Shown here: in pieces, positions 36,986-45,520 of the stretch
Layout: every line of letters starts with the position of its first letter
Numbering within the stretch: the first letter of the stretch is position 1
Assembly (NCBI RefSeq): GCF_900187425.1
Contig: NZ_FYDJ01000003.1
Coordinates: 212,987 to 276,986, forward strand
Length of the DNA stretch: 64,000 nt
Reading direction: 5' to 3'
Origin: Pseudomonas sp. Irchel s3h14
GTDB taxonomy: Bacteria > Pseudomonadota > Gammaproteobacteria > Pseudomonadales > Pseudomonadaceae
Translations under genes and position numbers: made by a program
Notes under the pieces: model-generated
Seen by the model: the letters and a program-made list of their open reading frames with translations, nothing else
Database searches by the model: none
What the model was told of the DNA's origin: nothing

Positions 36986-37342
36986 TTACATGTTGCGAAT
37001 GTCTTCGTCCGCGTTGAGCACGAACTCGAATCCGATCCCCACTTCCTCTAGCGTCTCAGTAACGCGGCCAATAAAAAACTCGCCTTGTTCTGGCAACTCA
37101 TACAAACCAAGAACACGAATGATGGGGTGTTTACCGAGCGCACCAGGAATCTCGGTATAAATCTCACCGCTTTCGATGAAGGCTATATATGTGTTGATTT
37201 TCTCTTGAAGCAACAGCAGGTGCTCGCCTTGTTCGGCTTTGTCGCCCCATTCGAGGTGGTCAGTGATAATCAGTACCATGTTGTTAGGCTCCCACTTTGG
37301 GACTCCCCAGATATCAATTACCTTTGGATTTGTGATGGACAT
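36986..37342 (-). CDS. DUF6572-type protein (possible immunity protein)
   Basis: This 118-residue protein has the pattern NPKVIDIWGVPKWEPNNMVLIITDHLEWG and EHLLLLQEKINTYIAFIESGEIY. It matches proteins annotated as DUF6572, which are common next to polymorphic toxins. The role is unknown; immunity is inferred from location, downstream of the 142-residue gene in the PAAR-toxin cluster. Confidence 0.65.
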   Translation of the reverse strand: MSITNPKVIDIWGVPKWEPNNMVLIITDHLEWGDKAEQGEHLLLLQEKINTYIAFIESGEIYTEIPGALGKHPIIRVLGLYELPEQGEFFIGRVTETLEEVGIGFEFVLNADEDIRNM

Positions 37343-37488
37343 GCCTGCTCACTCAGAAGATCGGATTCTGGAAAATATCGCGCCTTGGTCGTCACACCTT
37401 TTCCCAAGAGTTTGAAGTCACTCGCCCTTGAACCCCTGCCCCCTATGTAACACTCGAAAAATAGGGGCCAGGTCCTGGGAACATTTGC

Positions 37489-37917
37489 CTAAGGCTTGGC
37501 TCGGTCCCACTGACACTCTTTCAACCTGTCTACGTCAGTACCACTCTCTTTTCGCATGTCGATGTTGCCATCTGCGTCTAGGTAGATATCGGTGTTAGGC
37601 CACTTCGGTGTGATGCTGATGCAATGATTACGCCCTTCTTTTTTGCTCCACCACGAAAACTCCATGAAGAATTCGTCGTCTGGGAAGAGCACCCCATTAT
37701 CAACCGCACCACCTCCAGGAAGCATTCCACCTTTGTAAATCCGGTCTTGGACGTTCCAGATGTACCGGAACTCATCTCGCCCAGCTTTAGAGTAGTGAAC
37801 ATTCACGGTCGGCAAAGCTATGTCCCAGTGAGTGACCACTAAATACAACACAGGTATCCACAGTATCCGTATGTACCATGTCCGACGCTTACTGGCATTT
37901 GTGGGCACGGATTCCAT
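37489..37917 (-). CDS. Membrane-anchored immunity candidate for the PAAR toxin
   Basis: This 142-residue protein has a single N-terminal membrane helix (IRILWIPVLYLVVTHWDIAL, about 16-36) followed by a soluble C-terminal domain that probably faces the periplasm (HYSKAGRDEFRYIWNVQDRIYK; FPDDEFFMEFSWWSKKEGRNHCISITPKWP). Its ATG at 37917 lies 29 bp inside the end of the PAAR-toxin gene, as is usual for effector-immunity pairs. A G-run directly precedes the ATG. The sequence itself matches no family I recognise. Confidence 0.65.
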   Translation of the reverse strand: MESVPTNASKRRTWYIRILWIPVLYLVVTHWDIALPTVNVHYSKAGRDEFRYIWNVQDRIYKGGMLPGGGAVDNGVLFPDDEFFMEFSWWSKKEGRNHCISITPKWPNTDIYLDADGNIDMRKESGTDVDRLKECQWDRAKP

Positions 37918-39040
37918 CCCCCCAATTCGCTGGTGGTACTGCTAACACTTCATCCATGATCATCTTCGCGGTTACTCCCCCTGTCGGATGCTGCTTGGCG
38001 AGCTTCATCCCAATTTCAATGGATACCCTATCGGCAACGTCGTCCCATGATCGCGGTTCAGTCCATGGACTCGCCGTAGTATGTGGACCGGGATGCACTC
38101 TCTCCGCTCCAGGTTTGCTCATCTCGCCAGTTTTGGTAGCGGCGTCCGACAAAAACTGTGCAGCGCCAGCGCCATCCAGTAGCTCGCTCTCTGACAAGCC
38201 ACCTATGATTCCTACGTATCCATAGTGGATGTTCGACCAGATGTCGTAAAAGTACTCGTAAGCCCCCTGTTTATGGTGCAGGCCAACAAACAGCTTACGA
38301 AGCTTCGGTTTGTGATCCCAGTCCATCCTTGGGCCCACTTTACTTGCCCAGATTACCCACGATGTAGCTGTGTCTCTGTACTTGCTCAGGGCGCGTGCCG
38401 CTGGTCCGCCCAAGCCTGAGAGTTGTGGAGGCTCCCTGTCTGCCGCAGTGGGATCATAGTTGTTAAGTCTTTGCATCCTTAAAACTTCCGGGCTCTGTAT
38501 GTTTCGGTTCATCTCATCAGCGATGTAGTTGGCCAGCCCTTCCATTTCGTCGGGGTGATTGCAAACGGCGGGGTCCGCTCCTGGTTCAGGCTTCGCGTCC
38601 GGCCGTTTAGCAGCGGCCTTAGGATCTACAAGAGCATTTGCAGCGGTTGCCTTCTCTGTCAGCTTTGGATCAGCCAGCAGTGTGGCCATTTTCTCATCGT
38701 CCACAGTGCCATCTGGCCGGAATGCTCCGAGCGCCATGAAGTTGATGATTGTTGCACCACCAGCATCCCCCATGACAAAGCCGCCACCTACATCGCCTGA
38801 CCCGGTGATGATGGTTCCGCCATGGCTGGTAGGACTACCCAAGTGAGCCATAGGGCGTCCGTTCACTTGAATCGAGGGAAACCCGGTGGTGATAACAGCG
38901 CCACAGCCACAGGTATCGCCAACACGGGCAGAGCCCATGAAGTTGATGTTTGTGTCAGCGGAGGCAGAGGCTATCGGGGTGGTGCCATGACCGGGCATTG
39001 GGCAGACATGCTTGTCACCCAGTCGCGCAGAAGAAATCAT
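37889..39040 (-). CDS. PAAR-domain protein with C-terminal toxin domain (type 44-like), T6SS effector
   Basis: This 383-residue protein has two parts. An N-terminal PAAR domain (about 1-95; ISSARLGDKHVCPMPGHGTT, GDTCGCGAVITTG, INGRPMAHLGSPTSHGG-like) would cap the VgrG spike of a type VI secretion system. The linker is Ala/Pro/Lys-rich (about 105-160). The C-terminal region (about 165-365) has YEYFYDIWSNIHYGYVGII and SWDDVADRVSIEIGMKLAK, which resemble the polymorphic toxin type 44 domain. ATG 39040 has AAGGA upstream. No T6SS genes lie in this window. Confidence 0.78.
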   Translation of the reverse strand: MISSARLGDKHVCPMPGHGTTPIASASADTNINFMGSARVGDTCGCGAVITTGFPSIQVNGRPMAHLGSPTSHGGTIITGSGDVGGGFVMGDAGGATIINFMALGAFRPDGTVDDEKMATLLADPKLTEKATAANALVDPKAAAKRPDAKPEPGADPAVCNHPDEMEGLANYIADEMNRNIQSPEVLRMQRLNNYDPTAADREPPQLSGLGGPAARALSKYRDTATSWVIWASKVGPRMDWDHKPKLRKLFVGLHHKQGAYEYFYDIWSNIHYGYVGIIGGLSESELLDGAGAAQFLSDAATKTGEMSKPGAERVHPGPHTTASPWTEPRSWDDVADRVSIEIGMKLAKQHPTGGVTAKMIMDEVLAVPPANWGDGIRAHKCQ

Positions 39041-39338
39041 GAATCGTCCTTGAATCGTTGTGAAGAATTCCAGCCTGTAGCTGGGCAGCATCGACCTTAC
39101 CGGGAAGCTCAAGCGCTGGCTTTAGGACAATTCCTAATTGCAGTGCTGAATGCTCCCTGTTCCGTGTCATTTGCTGGGCTGCACATGGTAACCGCTCTAG
39201 CACGACGGTATGAATGGCGGCATTTGGCCACAGCTTGGTTCGATCCAAGCTTAGCAAGCCATTATTTTTTAAACTGAACACCCGATAACTCGGAGATATT
39301 AGGACCGCTCACCGACGCGTAAGAATCAACTGTAGTGG
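39041..39338. other. Non-coding stretch upstream of the PAAR-toxin gene
   Basis: About 300 bp without a convincing gene. The open frames on either strand here are short and have no recognisable domain or ribosome site. It probably holds the effector promoter. Confidence 0.5.
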
Positions 39339-39500
39339 TCAACTAATCCCGGACGACGTTAAGTTTTTTTTCGGCTCAATCTGAGTGGTGGCCTCACCGT
39401 ACTGGCATCTAACAGTTACGGTTCGAGGCTCGACAATGACCCTAGCGGTGTACGTTTTCCCTTTATGTACCGTTGATACGCTCGACTCTTGATGTGCCAT
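39339..39500 (-). CDS. Possible 53-residue small protein
   Basis: From ATG 39500, preceded by GAGG with a 6-nt spacing, 53 codons run to TGA at 39339. The product starts MAHQESSVSTVHKGKTYTAR and is basic and soluble, with a single Cys in VTVRCQYGE. It matches nothing I recognise. Codon use is unlike the high-GC core genes, as in the rest of the patch. Support is the ribosome site and frame only. Confidence 0.35.
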   Translation of the reverse strand: MAHQESSVSTVHKGKTYTARVIVEPRTVTVRCQYGEATTQIEPKKNLTSSGIS

Positions 39501-39572
39501 TTCCTACCTCAGAATGTACCGATCAATCGTTCAGCTTAGACACATTCATCGCATGACGGCCAACTAGCATTT

Positions 39573-40172
39573 TTACTTTGATTTAACGGCCGGTGTCACT
39601 GACATCTCATCGAAATCCGATAGACCTATAGACGTGGGTAGACCTTTGATCGGGCCTACGATGATCTCGTCTACTCCGTTCTCGCGATTGAAGCTGTAGA
39701 TATTCTGTCCACCCCACTTGTCTGCGTTAGGAAGCATTTGCCCGTTCTGTTTGGCTACCCAGCTTGCCCGATACTTCCCATATAGAGAGCCCGAGTAATT
39801 GACCTTGAGAGCCTCGTCCACCTTATTTTTGAGTTCTTCTGGTGAGCATTCAATCGTTGGATTGAAGAACCCCCGGTTTTGGCACGACATACGAAAAAGG
39901 ACGGAAGCCAACTTTACTGCATCGACTTCCACGAGAACAAAAAAGGCGTCTTGCAGTTCGAAGTGGTACTCGCTTTTGGGAGTGCCGGGGCTGTATAGGA
40001 GAGAGCAACAATCCTTGGGATACTTCATGGGCTCCCCGCCCTGGGCCAAAAGCTGCTTGTAGGTAAGGCCTTCGGCGGAGCGGATTACCCCACCAGGTGC
40101 TTCCGCAAAGCTGGTGCTGGTAACAGAGAGAATCGCCAGTGCGCTGAAAATCGATAGCAGGTGCCGCATCAT
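39573..40172 (-). CDS. Secreted hypothetical protein
   Basis: This 199-residue protein has a signal peptide (HLLSIFSALAILSVTSTSFA) and a mature part with CCSLLYSPGTPKSEYHFELQ, FRMSCQNRGFFNPTIECSPEEL and a C-terminal YSFNRENGVDEIIVGPIKG. The cysteines could form disulfides. No family recognised. ATG 40172 or 40169 is the likely start, after AGGA. The gene lies between the PAAR-toxin cluster and the tRNA. Confidence 0.6.
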   Translation of the reverse strand: MMRHLLSIFSALAILSVTSTSFAEAPGGVIRSAEGLTYKQLLAQGGEPMKYPKDCCSLLYSPGTPKSEYHFELQDAFFVLVEVDAVKLASVLFRMSCQNRGFFNPTIECSPEELKNKVDEALKVNYSGSLYGKYRASWVAKQNGQMLPNADKWGGQNIYSFNRENGVDEIIVGPIKGLPTSIGLSDFDEMSVTPAVKSK

Positions 40173-40259
40173 CAAATCCTTATGATTGATTAGAAGGGAT
40201 CAAAAATAGCTGCACATGGGTGACTTGCACCATCACATGCCCCCAAGCATTGGCCATTC

Positions 40260-40281
40260 TTGCCCTAAATTTGCCCTAAAA
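40260..40281. repeat. Tandem TTGCCCTAAA direct repeats beside tRNA-Ser (possible integrase arm sites)
   Basis: TTGCCCTAAA occurs at 40260-40269 and again at 40271-40280, an 11-bp period. Such short repeats near a tRNA 3' end resemble arm-type sites of tyrosine integrases. No integrase gene is present. The assignment is inference. Confidence 0.35.
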
Positions 40282-40300
40282 CGAAATGCCAGAAACGAAA

Positions 40301-40334
40301 AAGCCCCTGAAATCTTTAACAATTTCAGGGGCTT
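40301..40334 (-). terminator. Rho-independent terminator of tRNA-Ser
   Basis: The minus strand forms a 13-bp stem (aagcccctgaaat / atttcaggggctt) with an 8-nt loop, followed by TTTTT. It begins 16 bp after the tRNA 3' end. Confidence 0.85.
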
Positions 40335-40349
40335 AGTCTTATTCAATAA

Positions 40350-40439
40350 TGGCGGAGAGATAGGGATTCGAACCCTAGGTACCGGTGAAGGTACAACGGA
40401 TTTCGAATCCGTCCCATTCGGCCACTCTGGCATCTCTCC
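40350..40439 (-). tRNA. tRNA-Ser (anticodon CGA)
   Basis: This 90-nt sequence folds as a class II tRNA with a long variable arm. It starts GGAGAGATGCC and has anticodon stem ACGGA/TCCGT with loop TTCGAAA (anticodon CGA). The T-loop is GGTTCGAATCC, the acceptor stem pairs GGAGAGA with TCTCTCC, and an encoded GCCA end lies at 40350-40353. Confidence 0.95.
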
Positions 40440-40449
40440 AACGGCGCGC

Positions 40450-40458
40450 ATCATAACA
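40450..40458 (-). promoter_or_regulatory. Extended -10 promoter of tRNA-Ser
   Basis: The minus strand reads TGTTATGAT, i.e. TGn plus a TATGAT -10 hexamer, about 11 nt upstream of the mature 5' end. It is followed by a GC-rich discriminator (GCGCGCC), as is usual for stable-RNA promoters. The -35 region is poor. Confidence 0.5.
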
Positions 40459-40522
40459 ACACTTTTGCCGGAAGCGAACCCCCTAAGCGAAATTTTTCCG
40501 TGCTATCAGATGCTTGCGTCGA

Positions 40523-41236
40523 TTAAAGCGGTACGCCCAGACGATTGGCGACTTCTTCATAGGCTTCGATGACGTCACCGAGGCCCTGACGGAAGCGGTC
40601 CTTGTCCATTTTCTTGCCGGTGGCCTTGTCCCACAGACGGCAGCCGTCCGGGCTGAATTCGTCGCCCAGGACGATGGAGCCGTCGGAAAACACGCCGAAT
40701 TCCAGTTTGAAGTCGACCAGCAGCAGGCCGGCGTCGTCGAACAGTTTGCTCAGGACTTCGTTGACCTTGAGCGACAGTTCTTTCATGCGAACCAGTTGCT
40801 CGGCGGTGCCCCAACCGAATGCCACGACGTGGGATTCGTTGATGAACGGGTCGCCCTTGGCGTCGTCCTTCAGGAACAGTTCGAAGGTGTAAGGGTTGAG
40901 CTTCATGCCCTCTTCAACGCCCAGGCGCTTGACCAGGCTGCCGGCGGCGTAGTTACGCACGACGCACTCGACCGGGATCATGTCGAGTTTTTTCACCAGG
41001 CATTCGTTGTCGCCCAGCAGTTTGTCGAATTGAGTCGGCACGCCGGCTGCTTCGAGTTTCTGCATGATGAAGGCGTTGAACTTGTTGTTCACCATGCCTT
41101 TGCGGTCGAGCTGCTCGATGCGCTTGCCGTCGAACGCCGAAGTGTCGTTGCGAAACAGCAGGATCAAGCGGTCAGCGTCGTCGGTCTTGAAAACCGATTT
41201 GGCTTTGCCGCGGTAGAGTTCTTCACGTTTTTCCAT
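40523..41236 (-). CDS. purC: Phosphoribosylaminoimidazole-succinocarboxamide synthase
   Basis: This 237-residue enzyme is the SAICAR synthetase of purine biosynthesis; it joins aspartate to CAIR using ATP. It begins [20 protein letters not shown], and has the signature segments [42 protein letters not shown] and [31 protein letters not shown]. The length is standard. It lies upstream of the tRNA-Ser gene in the same orientation. Confidence 0.95.
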   Translation of the reverse strand: MEKREELYRGKAKSVFKTDDADRLILLFRNDTSAFDGKRIEQLDRKGMVNNKFNAFIMQKLEAAGVPTQFDKLLGDNECLVKKLDMIPVECVVRNYAAGSLVKRLGVEEGMKLNPYTFELFLKDDAKGDPFINESHVVAFGWGTAEQLVRMKELSLKVNEVLSKLFDDAGLLLVDFKLEFGVFSDGSIVLGDEFSPDGCRLWDKATGKKMDKDRFRQGLGDVIEAYEEVANRLGVPL

Positions 41237-41264
41237 GATGGGCTCCGCTTGCTAAGTAGGTGGG

Positions 41265-42023
41265 CTAGGCGATGTGTCGCCAGTCGAGCCCTGAATCTTG
41301 ATCGGCCAGTTGCAGCCAGTCCGGGTCGCACCCGAGGGTGTCGACAAAACATTGCCGGGCCAGCTGCGGCAGGTTGTTCTTGCTGCTCAGATGGGCCAGG
41401 ACCAGGTGTTGCAGGCCTTGCCAGCCCAACTCGGACACCAGGAATGCCGCCTGATGGTTGTTCAAATGCCCCAGTTCACCGCCTACCCGCTGCTTGAGAA
41501 AGTACGGGTAGTGACCGCGAGCCAGCATGTCACGGCAATGGTTGGCCTCGATCATCAACGCATCGAGGTCCCGATAGCCGTCCAGCACCTTGTTGCAATA
41601 CGAGCCCAGGTCGGTCAACAGGCCAAAACGCCGCTCACCGTCACTGAAGACATATTGCGTCGGCTCCTGTGCATCATGGGCCACGGCAATGACGCCGATG
41701 CTCAGTGCGCCGATCTGCAGTTGCTCGCCGCCGGCCAGAAGGCCAGCCGGTTCAATTGGTTTGCGCATCCCGCGCAGGGTACCGCGACTGAGGTAGACAG
41801 GCAGATTGTAGCGCCGAGACAGCAAACCCACGCCATGCACGTGGTCGGCATGTTCGTGGGTCACGAGTATCGCGCTCAGCTGCGCAGGGTTCACACCCAG
41901 GCGCAGCAGGCGTTTTTCGGTTTCCCGCAGGGAGAAACCACAATCCACCAGCACATACGTGTCAGCGCTGGCTATCAGCGTGCCGTTCCCTTGGCTACCG
42001 CTGCCGAGAACGGCAAAACGCAT
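41265..42023 (-). CDS. MBL-fold metallo-hydrolase
   Basis: This 252-residue metallo-beta-lactamase-fold protein has the metal motif THEHADHVHG (about 55-64) plus VIAVAHDAQEP and MIEANHCRDM. It resembles YycJ-type hydrolases of unknown substrate. It lies between bamC and purC on the same strand; the 4-bp gap from bamC indicates an operon. Confidence 0.9.
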   Translation of the reverse strand: MRFAVLGSGSQGNGTLIASADTYVLVDCGFSLRETEKRLLRLGVNPAQLSAILVTHEHADHVHGVGLLSRRYNLPVYLSRGTLRGMRKPIEPAGLLAGGEQLQIGALSIGVIAVAHDAQEPTQYVFSDGERRFGLLTDLGSYCNKVLDGYRDLDALMIEANHCRDMLARGHYPYFLKQRVGGELGHLNNHQAAFLVSELGWQGLQHLVLAHLSSKNNLPQLARQCFVDTLGCDPDWLQLADQDSGLDWRHIA

Positions 42024-42027
42024 GTGA

Positions 42028-43143
42028 TCAGCCCAGGTTGTCCTGAATCACGCTCAATACCTTGCGCGCCACATCTGCCGGCGCCACGGTGTTGATGTTT
42101 TTCTCGACGGTAACCTGGACGTTTTCGCCAACCTTGCTCAGGCGAACCTGATAACGCTCGGCACGGGCTTCAACTTCTTCCTTGTCCGGCTTGCTGCCGA
42201 ACAGACCACTGAAGAAACCTGGCTTCTCGTCCTTCTTCTCGGCTTTTTCGGCCAGGTTGATGTAGTACAAGCCCAGGCTGCGGTTGATGTCTTCTACGCG
42301 CCATTCGCCCTGTTCCAGCGCACGACCGACGCTCGACCAGGCACGATCCAGATCGGTGCCGACGTTCAGGACAGGGTTGCCGCTGCCGTCTTCGCTCAGG
42401 CTGACACGACTTGGCGTATCGGAGTCACGCGAGGCCAGCATGGAGACCGAACCGCCCTTCTCCGAGGTGCGGCTCATGCTCGCGAGCATGTCGTCGACCA
42501 GTGCCGCGTCCAGGCCAGTGTTGACCGAACGGTTGGTGAAGGCCACGTCGGAGGTGCTACCAGCAGGACGCTCGGCGCTGACCACGTAGATTTCACTGGT
42601 GTTGCGCTGCACGCCTGGCTCGATGCGGACCCGCACGCGGGTTTCGCTGTCGGCACCGACACCGGCTGCGCTCAGGCGCTTGGCCATCGCAGCGGACAGT
42701 TCGTCGGAATGCTGCCAGGTGGTGGTGAATTCGCCGGTTTGCGGACGCTGTTCGTCCAGACGGAAACCGTTGTCCTGGAAGAACTGCACGGCCACTGGCC
42801 AGGCTTCGGCTGGCGGGTTCTGAGCGACGATCCAACGCGAATCACCGGTCTTTTGCAGGGAGTAGGCGCTGGCGTCAGCCGCTGCCGACAACGGCTGCGG
42901 ACGAGGAACGATGTACTCACCCTTGACGCTGTCATCGGCCACGTTGCGCGGGATCGGCAACAGCGGATCCAGACGCTTGGCGGTGCTGACATCCGGCGGC
43001 AGTTGCATGGGTGCAGTCTGTTGCGCTTCCAGGTAATCGCTACCGCGGTCACGGAAATAACCTTCCGGGCCCCAGACCCATCCGCAGCCACTGGTGCTGG
43101 AGATGATCAAGGCAAGTGCGGAAAGTCCGGCCAATCGCTTCAT
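42028..43143 (-). CDS. bamC: Outer-membrane protein assembly factor BamC
   Basis: This is a 371-residue lipoprotein of the BAM complex that inserts beta-barrel proteins into the outer membrane. ATG 43143 gives a lipoprotein signal (MKRLAGLSALALIISSTSGC), with the lipidated cysteine at residue 20; the lipobox is atypical (TSGC). It has two helix-grip domains (about 90-215 and 240-370). It lies directly downstream of dapA, as in many gamma-proteobacteria; the 17-bp gap suggests a shared transcript. Confidence 0.9.
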   Translation of the reverse strand: MKRLAGLSALALIISSTSGCGWVWGPEGYFRDRGSDYLEAQQTAPMQLPPDVSTAKRLDPLLPIPRNVADDSVKGEYIVPRPQPLSAAADASAYSLQKTGDSRWIVAQNPPAEAWPVAVQFFQDNGFRLDEQRPQTGEFTTTWQHSDELSAAMAKRLSAAGVGADSETRVRVRIEPGVQRNTSEIYVVSAERPAGSTSDVAFTNRSVNTGLDAALVDDMLASMSRTSEKGGSVSMLASRDSDTPSRVSLSEDGSGNPVLNVGTDLDRAWSSVGRALEQGEWRVEDINRSLGLYYINLAEKAEKKDEKPGFFSGLFGSKPDKEEVEARAERYQVRLSKVGENVQVTVEKNINTVAPADVARKVLSVIQDNLG

Positions 43144-43160
43144 GCGTAGTACTTCCTCAA

Positions 43161-44039
43161 TTAAACCAGGACGCTGCACTGGCGCAGGGCCGTGCGAAGC
43201 GTTTCATGACAAGGTGCGCTCAGCCAGGTCAGCGGCAGGCGAATGCCTTCGTGCATCAGGCCCATTTCGACCAAAGCCCACTTCACCGGAATCGGGTTGG
43301 CTTCGATGAACAGATCCTTGTGCAGCGGCATCAATTTTTTGTTGATTGCCCGTGCAGTCTCGGCGTCGCCCTTGAGCGCGGCCTCGCACAGGTCAGCCAT
43401 TTCGCGCGGGGCGACGTTGGCGGTGACGGAGATGTTGCCCTTGCCGCCCATCAGGATCAGCTCGACAGCGGTCGGATCATCGCCGGACAGCACGATGAAG
43501 TCCTTGCTCACGCCATCAAGGATTGCCTTGGCACGCTTCATGTCGCCGGTGGCTTCCTTGATACCGATGATGTTCGGCACAGTGGACAGGCGAATCACGG
43601 TCTCGGCCTGCATGTCGCAGGAGGTGCGGCCAGGAACGTTGTAGAGGATCTGTGGAATGTCGACCGCTTCAGCAATGTGCTTGAAGTGCAGGTACAAACC
43701 TTCCTGGGTCGGCTTGTTGTAGTACGGAACGACCAGCAGACAGGCGTCGGCCCCGGCCTCTTTGGCGTTGCGGGTCAGTTCTACGGCTTCGCGGGTCGAG
43801 TTGGCGCCGGTACCGGCGATGACCGGAATGCGGCCATTGACCTGCTTGACCACGGCCTTGATGACGGCGATGTGTTCGTCTACATCGAGGGTTGCCGACT
43901 CGCCGGTAGTACCGACTGCGACAATGGCATGGGTGCCGTTTTCAAGGTGGAAGTCCACGAGTTTGCTGAGGCTGTCCCAGTCAAGACGCCCTTGTGCATC
44001 CATGGGTGTGACCAGTGCCACCATACTGCCCGCAATCAT
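43161..44039 (-). CDS. dapA: 4-hydroxy-tetrahydrodipicolinate synthase
   Basis: This 292-residue enzyme condenses pyruvate with aspartate semialdehyde in lysine and diaminopimelate synthesis. Schiff-base Lys161 is in [10 protein letters not shown] and Tyr133 in [10 protein letters not shown] (with Arg138); GTTGESATL is at 43-51. ATG 44039 follows AGGAG. The frame is open further upstream, but the family start is [12 protein letters not shown]. Confidence 0.95.
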   Translation of the reverse strand: MIAGSMVALVTPMDAQGRLDWDSLSKLVDFHLENGTHAIVAVGTTGESATLDVDEHIAVIKAVVKQVNGRIPVIAGTGANSTREAVELTRNAKEAGADACLLVVPYYNKPTQEGLYLHFKHIAEAVDIPQILYNVPGRTSCDMQAETVIRLSTVPNIIGIKEATGDMKRAKAILDGVSKDFIVLSGDDPTAVELILMGGKGNISVTANVAPREMADLCEAALKGDAETARAINKKLMPLHKDLFIEANPIPVKWALVEMGLMHEGIRLPLTWLSAPCHETLRTALRQCSVLV

Positions 44040-44368
44040 GAAACCGCTCCTGCCGGAAAAAGAGAGCGGTAATGGTACTGGCGCCAAGATGCTTGTACAA
44101 GCGAAGTACTGCGCTGCTGCCATTCCCCTTGGCGCTGCTTTTCGCTACCCTTCAGACTTTGATCGGTACTGATAAGCTCGTACGCCGGGTTCCAGCCTCC
44201 ATTTTCGGCATCACAAGCCCCGATCCAGCGTTGCCACCCTTCGCTCTTGCCACTCTGGAGCACGTTGCAACCTTGCGGCTCGGGTTTTTTGAATTCGCAT
44301 CCGCAGGCTCGCTCCCGGTAAAAAAAGCCCGTAGAAGTATCGACCGCTCATCGCTTTAGGAATGCTGC
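44040..44368. other. Intergenic region between dapA and gcvR
   Basis: This 329-bp region between divergent genes has no convincing protein frame. A T-rich segment (ctcgggttttttgaattcgc) lies near 44280. I see no recognisable RNA gene; both promoters are expected here. Confidence 0.5.
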
Positions 44369-44929
44369 ATGTCCACCCCCACAGTTCGCGAACAATTCCT
44401 TGTCATCAGTGCCCTCGGCGCCAACCCCATGGAGCTGACTAACGTCCTGTGCCGCGCCAGCCATGAAAACCGCTGCGCCGTGGTCACCTCTCGCCTGACG
44501 CGTCATGGCGAGTGCAGTGCGTTGATCCTCGAGATCTCCGGCAGCTGGGACGCCCTGGCGCGCCTCGAAGGCAGCCTGCCGAGTCTCGCCAAGAAGCACG
44601 CCTTTACGGTCAATGTGGTACGCAGCGCGGCGCTGGAGAACCGTCCTCAAGCCCTGCCATACGTCGCTTATGTCAGCTCGGCTTACCGCTCGGACATCAT
44701 TAACGAGCTGTGTCAGTTCTTCATGGACCACAACGTCGAGCTCGAGAACCTGACCTGCGACACCTATCAGGCTCCGCAAACCGGCGGCACCATGCTCAAT
44801 GCCACGTTTACCGTGACCTTGCCGGCCGGCGTGCAAATCAGCTGGCTGCGCGATCAGTTCCTGGATTTCGCCGACGCGCTGAACCTGGATGCCCTGATCG
44901 AACCGTGGCGCCCACAAAACCCAATGTAA
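44369..44929 (+). CDS. gcvR: Glycine cleavage system regulator, ACT-domain protein
   Basis: This 186-residue protein has two ACT domains (about 9-85 and 95-175). The N-terminus REQFLVISALGANPMELTNVLCRASHENRCAVVTSRL is typical of GcvR. GcvR acts through protein contact on the GcvA regulator in enteric bacteria; here its function is inferred by similarity. It is followed 10 bp later by bcp. Confidence 0.88.
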   Translation: MSTPTVREQFLVISALGANPMELTNVLCRASHENRCAVVTSRLTRHGECSALILEISGSWDALARLEGSLPSLAKKHAFTVNVVRSAALENRPQALPYVAYVSSAYRSDIINELCQFFMDHNVELENLTCDTYQAPQTGGTMLNATFTVTLPAGVQISWLRDQFLDFADALNLDALIEPWRPQNPM

Positions 44930-44939
44930 GGAAGCTTTC

Positions 44940-45413
44940 ATGGCCGTTGCCATCGACCAACCGGTTGCCGACTTCGAAGCACCCGCCACCAGCGGGCAGA
45001 CCGTCAACCTCGCGAGCCTCAAAGGCAAGCAGGTGGTGATTTACTTCTATCCGAAGGACAGCACGCCAGGCTGCACCACTCAGGGTCAGGGCTTTCGTGA
45101 TCAGCTTGATGCTTTTAAAGCCGCCAACACTGAAGTCTTCGGCGTGTCCCGCGACAGCCTCAAATCCCACGAAAACTTCAAGGCCAAGCAGGCGTTCACC
45201 TTCGAGCTGATCAGCGACAAGGAAGAAGCGCTCTGCCAGCAGTTCGACGTGATCAAGCTGAAAAAGCTCTATGGCAAAGAATATATGGGCGTTGATCGCA
45301 GCACGTTCCTGATCGACAAGGACGGTGTGCTGCGTCAGGAATGGCGCGGTGTGAAGGTGCCGGGTCATGTGGATGCGGTATTGGCTGCAGCTCAGGCGCT
45401 GAACAAGGCCTGA
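44940..45413 (+). CDS. bcp: Bacterioferritin comigratory protein-type peroxiredoxin
   Basis: This 157-residue thiol peroxidase has the peroxidatic cysteine in FYPKDSTPGCTTQGQGFRD (about Cys45). The usual resolving cysteine five residues later in the family (PGCTxxACG) is absent, so this is probably a 1-Cys type. It forms a probable operon with gcvR. A REP doublet follows. Confidence 0.92.
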   Translation: MAVAIDQPVADFEAPATSGQTVNLASLKGKQVVIYFYPKDSTPGCTTQGQGFRDQLDAFKAANTEVFGVSRDSLKSHENFKAKQAFTFELISDKEEALCQQFDVIKLKKLYGKEYMGVDRSTFLIDKDGVLRQEWRGVKVPGHVDAVLAAAQALNKA

Positions 45414-45436
45414 TTATTTGGCTTCTATTCGGACGT

Positions 45437-45501
45437 CTTCGCGGGCAAGCCTCGCTCCTACAAGATTTCAGATCCTGTAGGAGCGAGGCTTGCCCGCGAA
45501 G
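45437..45501. repeat. REP doublet, TAGGAGCGAGGCTTGCCCGCGAA subtype
   Basis: The arms 45437-45466 and 45472-45501 are nearly perfect complements around a very short loop of 5 nt, giving a long hairpin of about 30 bp. It lies between the convergent bcp and perM genes and is a strong terminator candidate. Confidence 0.88.
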
Positions 45502-45520
45502 AGGCCCTCAAGTCTAACAA

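Noticed and set aside
39015-39281. 88-codon minus-strand frame upstream of the PAAR-toxin gene, considered as a chaperone gene
   Set aside because: It has no recognisable DcrB or adaptor motif and overlaps the effector start out of frame, with no ribosome site.
40200-40349. An integrase gene next to tRNA-Ser
   Set aside because: No frame has tyrosine-recombinase motifs; only the short TTGCCCTAAA repeats remain.
40514-41497. 327-codon frame antisense to purC
   Set aside because: purC is complete and conserved on the minus strand.
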